Below are positions 4,825 through 6,513 of a stretch of DNA of 6,513 nt, in pieces. Below the pieces are notes generated by a model. It saw only the letters and a list, made by a program, of their open reading frames with translations. It made no database searches and was not told the origin of the DNA. A program made the translations under genes and the position numbers. Origin of the DNA: Acidobacteriota bacterium (GTDB taxonomy: Bacteria; Acidobacteriota; Vicinamibacteria; Vicinamibacterales; JAFNAJ01); assembly GCA_017860085.1 (NCBI GenBank), contig JAFNAJ010000153.1, positions 1-6,513 on the forward strand, read 5' to 3'. The stretch's first letter is position 1; each line of letters opens with the position of its first letter.

Positions 4825-5979
4825 GACCGTGAACGTCAGCACAAAGGGCACGAGCGCGGCGCCGTCGAGGGCCCTGATGCCCTCCAGCAGCTCGACCTTG
4901 ACGACGCGAAACCGGGCGAGAGGCTCGGCGAACCGCAGCTCGAGTACTCGGTTGCCGGGCGCGTACGCTGTGGTGACCGTGAGGGCCGGCGGCTGCGCCT
5001 CCCCGCGCTCGACCGACTCCTCGACCACGTAGCTCACCTGCACCTGGCCCCTGATGGACTCTGGGACGATGTCGCGGGAGAACTGGATTCGCACGCGCAC
5101 GTCGGGCGAGACGTCACTTTCTCTGGCCGTCGGCGTGCTGAACACCACCTCGGGGCGCGGGCCCACGGTGGGCACGATGGCCGCGGGCTCGGCCGTCGCA
5201 TCTGCCGCTGGTTCGGCGGCCAGTGCCACCGACGCGCCCTGGATGACGGCCACGCCCCGGCTGACCCGCGCGGTCCCCGAGACCTCGAGCCACCGACCCG
5301 TGTCGACGCGCGCCGATGGGTTCAGGCGGAAGCCATCGCCTCGTGGGCGCAGACCCACAACCCACACGGCCGCTTCGGCCGACTGCAGCACGAAGTAGTC
5401 GCGCTCTCCCGCTGGCGCGTCGGGGAGATCCCCATACAGGTTGAGTCCTCGAAATCGGCCGGTGACGGTCACACGCTGACCGGTGTATCGCTCGGGGTCG
5501 AGCGCCAAGGTCCTTATGGACGGCGCAGCCAGGGGCTCGGCTGGACCGATTCGCTCGGCGGCGATCAGGGTGAGTTCTCCGACGCCGGGCCAGCTCCGAC
5601 CCGTCAGTCGTGTCCAGACCTCGGAGATGTCCACCTCGCGGAGCCGCGGGTCATCGGGTTCGAGGCGTCCGACATCGAAGAAACGCCCGAGGACTTCGAC
5701 TTCGCCCGACGACGGCGTGGCCGTCGCGGCGACGGGTCCTGCCACGATGACCTCGTGCTCGCCTGCCCGAAGGCGAGGGGCCTCTCGTCCAGGTACCAGT
5801 TCGCCGCGGACGCGCACGGTCTGCGCGTGGAAGAACACCGGGTAGCTGGCGAGGGCTGCCACCGTAGTGGCTCGCCGACCGGTACCTGCCGGCGGTCGCT
5901 GCCCCTGGGTCGCCGTGGCGGCTCCCACGAGCAGCGCCGCGGCGGCGCCAGCGAGTACGCGGCGAGACACGTCCGACAT
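4816..5979 (-). CDS. Exported protein with OB-fold-like regions and a C-terminal SbsA-type Ig-like domain, function unknown
   Basis: This 387-residue protein has a probable signal peptide (S5-R6-R7, hydrophobic VLAGAAAALLVGAATA at 8-23, AxA-type site near 23). The SRR pair gives weak resemblance to a Tat signal, without the usual F-L-K context. Residues about 46-145 look beta-rich (TVRVRGELV, HEVIVAGPV, GEVEVLGRF). Residues about 158-254 look like a second OB-fold-type barrel (GQRVTVTGRFRG, YFVLQSAEAAVWVVG, RWLEVSGTARV). An Ala/Pro/Glu-rich linker (255-275) leads to a C-terminal domain with PEVVFSTPTARESDVSPDVR and IQFSRDIVPESIRGQV, ending LTFTVGG. That pattern matches SbsA/Big_5 Ig-like domains, found in many surface and periplasmic proteins. 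No catalytic motif is seen, so a binding or structural envelope role is inferred. The ATG lacks a clear Shine-Dalgarno. The gene is divergent from the transporter gene. Confidence 0.8.
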   Translation of the reverse strand: MSDVSRRVLAGAAAALLVGAATATQGQRPPAGTGRRATTVAALASYPVFFHAQTVRVRGELVPGREAPRLRAGEHEVIVAGPVAATATPSSGEVEVLGRFFDVGRLEPDDPRLREVDISEVWTRLTGRSWPGVGELTLIAAERIGPAEPLAAPSIRTLALDPERYTGQRVTVTGRFRGLNLYGDLPDAPAGERDYFVLQSAEAAVWVVGLRPRGDGFRLNPSARVDTGRWLEVSGTARVSRGVAVIQGASVALAAEPAADATAEPAAIVPTVGPRPEVVFSTPTARESDVSPDVRVRIQFSRDIVPESIRGQVQVSYVVEESVERGEAQPPALTVTTAYAPGNRVLELRFAEPLARFRVVKVELLEGIRALDGAALVPFVLTFTVGG

Positions 5980-6028
5980 TGCCAGACCAGCTTACCGCAG
6001 GGCCGTGCGTGGTAACATGCCCGGCGCT

Positions 6029-6513
6029 ATGGCTACCAGCCCATCCCCTAAGCCCACGGGCGACGACACTCGCTCCGTCTTCAAGCCCTTCGTGCCGGCA
6101 GGCACCACGTTGCCGGAGTTCACCATCAGGGCCCTGATTCTCGGGCTCCTGATGAGCGTCATCCTTGGCGCGGCCAACGCCTACCTCGGCCTCCGCGCCG
6201 GCATGACGATCGCGGCCACGTACCCGGCTGCGGTGATCAGCATGGCCGTGCTGCGTCTCTTCCGGGGCAACATCCTCGAGGAGAACTTCGCACGAACGGT
6301 CGGGTCCATCGGTGAGTCGGTCGCGGCCGGGGCGATCTTCACGCTGCCGGCGTTCGTCATCCTGCACCTGTGGACCTTTGACACGATGAAGGACTACCTC
6401 ACCGCCACCGCACTGATGGTGGTCGGCGGGATCCTCGGCATCATGTTCGTCACGGTGCTGCGGCGGGTCATGGTCGAGGACCGCGAGCTGCCGTTCCCCG
6501 AGTCGGTGGCGGC
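6029..6513 (+). CDS. OPT-family (oligopeptide/metal-chelate) transporter, N-terminal part
   Basis: The frame stays open to the window edge and gives 161 residues of a much longer membrane protein. After a polar cytoplasmic start (1-30) come FKPFVPAGTTLPEFTIRALILG and GAANAYLGLRAGMTIAATYPAAVIS (47-71), the conserved opening of prokaryotic OPT transporters. Three further hydrophobic stretches or re-entrant regions are about 60-78, 92-112 and 126-148. They are followed by EDRELPFPESVA (150-161), a family-typical motif before the next segment. Prokaryotic OPT members import small peptides or metal complexes, and the substrate here is unknown. Two in-frame ATGs compete, at 6017 and 6029. Neither has a good Shine-Dalgarno, and 6029 was chosen because the protein from there reads like the usual N-terminus. 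The gene is divergent from the OB/Ig protein gene with only 37-49 bases between starts. Confidence 0.88.
   Translation, partial: MATSPSPKPTGDDTRSVFKPFVPAGTTLPEFTIRALILGLLMSVILGAANAYLGLRAGMTIAATYPAAVISMAVLRLFRGNILEENFARTVGSIGESVAAGAIFTLPAFVILHLWTFDTMKDYLTATALMVVGGILGIMFVTVLRRVMVEDRELPFPESVA

Noticed and set aside
4705..6015. Long plus-strand open frame (436 codons) opposite the OB/Ig protein gene
   Set aside because: The translation is rich in R, G, H and P, with no recognisable domain or ribosome binding site. The minus strand encodes a coherent signal peptide plus Ig-like protein. It is a GC-rich shadow frame.
5979..6018. Possible -35/-10 pair for the OPT gene (TTGCCA at 5979-5984, TAACAT at 6013-6018)
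   Set aside because: The spacing is 28 bases, too long for a sigma-70-type promoter.
1..6513. A defence, toxin-antitoxin, CRISPR or mobile-element system
   Set aside because: No transposase, integrase, nuclease, repeat-spacer array or terminal repeats were seen. All coding space is filled by housekeeping-type or envelope genes.

Overview
This is a GC-rich window with bacterial gene structure. It carries seven protein genes and the 3' end of a tRNA gene. The gene mix (a CarD-family transcription regulator, an exported methyltransferase-like protein of the 'VPTPQ...DLGCGDGR' type, an OPT-family transporter and several exported proteins of unknown role) suggests a free-living, high-GC, Gram-negative-type bacterium, perhaps Acidobacteriota. 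That placement is inferred from protein style only; there is no rRNA or other phylogenetic marker here. I see no insertion sequence, phage gene, CRISPR array or abrupt change in base composition, so this looks like ordinary chromosome.

Layout, left to right. Bases 1-47 are the end of a long-variable-arm tRNA, most likely tRNA-Leu. A bacterial ferritin gene (+) follows only 22 bases later. It converges, with a 7-base gap, on a minus-strand pair: a signal-peptide-bearing class I methyltransferase-like protein (upstream) and a zinc-type medium-chain dehydrogenase (downstream). These two are 7 bases apart and probably form one transcript. A 261-base intergenic region separates the methyltransferase gene from the divergent carD gene and holds a perfect TATAAT -10 element for carD. 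carD ends in a strong intrinsic terminator.

A PlsC-type acyltransferase (+) follows. After it, behind a strong ribosome binding site, comes a short exported protein with two PD40/WD40-like beta-propeller repeats (+). These converge on a minus-strand gene for an exported protein with OB-fold-like regions and a C-terminal SbsA-type Ig-like domain. A GC hairpin sits at that convergence. Divergent from the last gene, with a very short spacer, an OPT-family transporter gene begins and runs off the right edge.

The genes do not form one obvious pathway. Iron storage, CarD-dependent tuning of transcription initiation, phospholipid synthesis and peptide or metal-chelate uptake are housekeeping-type functions. 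The least explained parts are the exported methyltransferase-like protein, the two exported proteins of unknown function, and active-site variants in the acyltransferase (HX4E instead of HX4D) and the dehydrogenase (GHV instead of GHE). I found no convincing novel multi-gene system.
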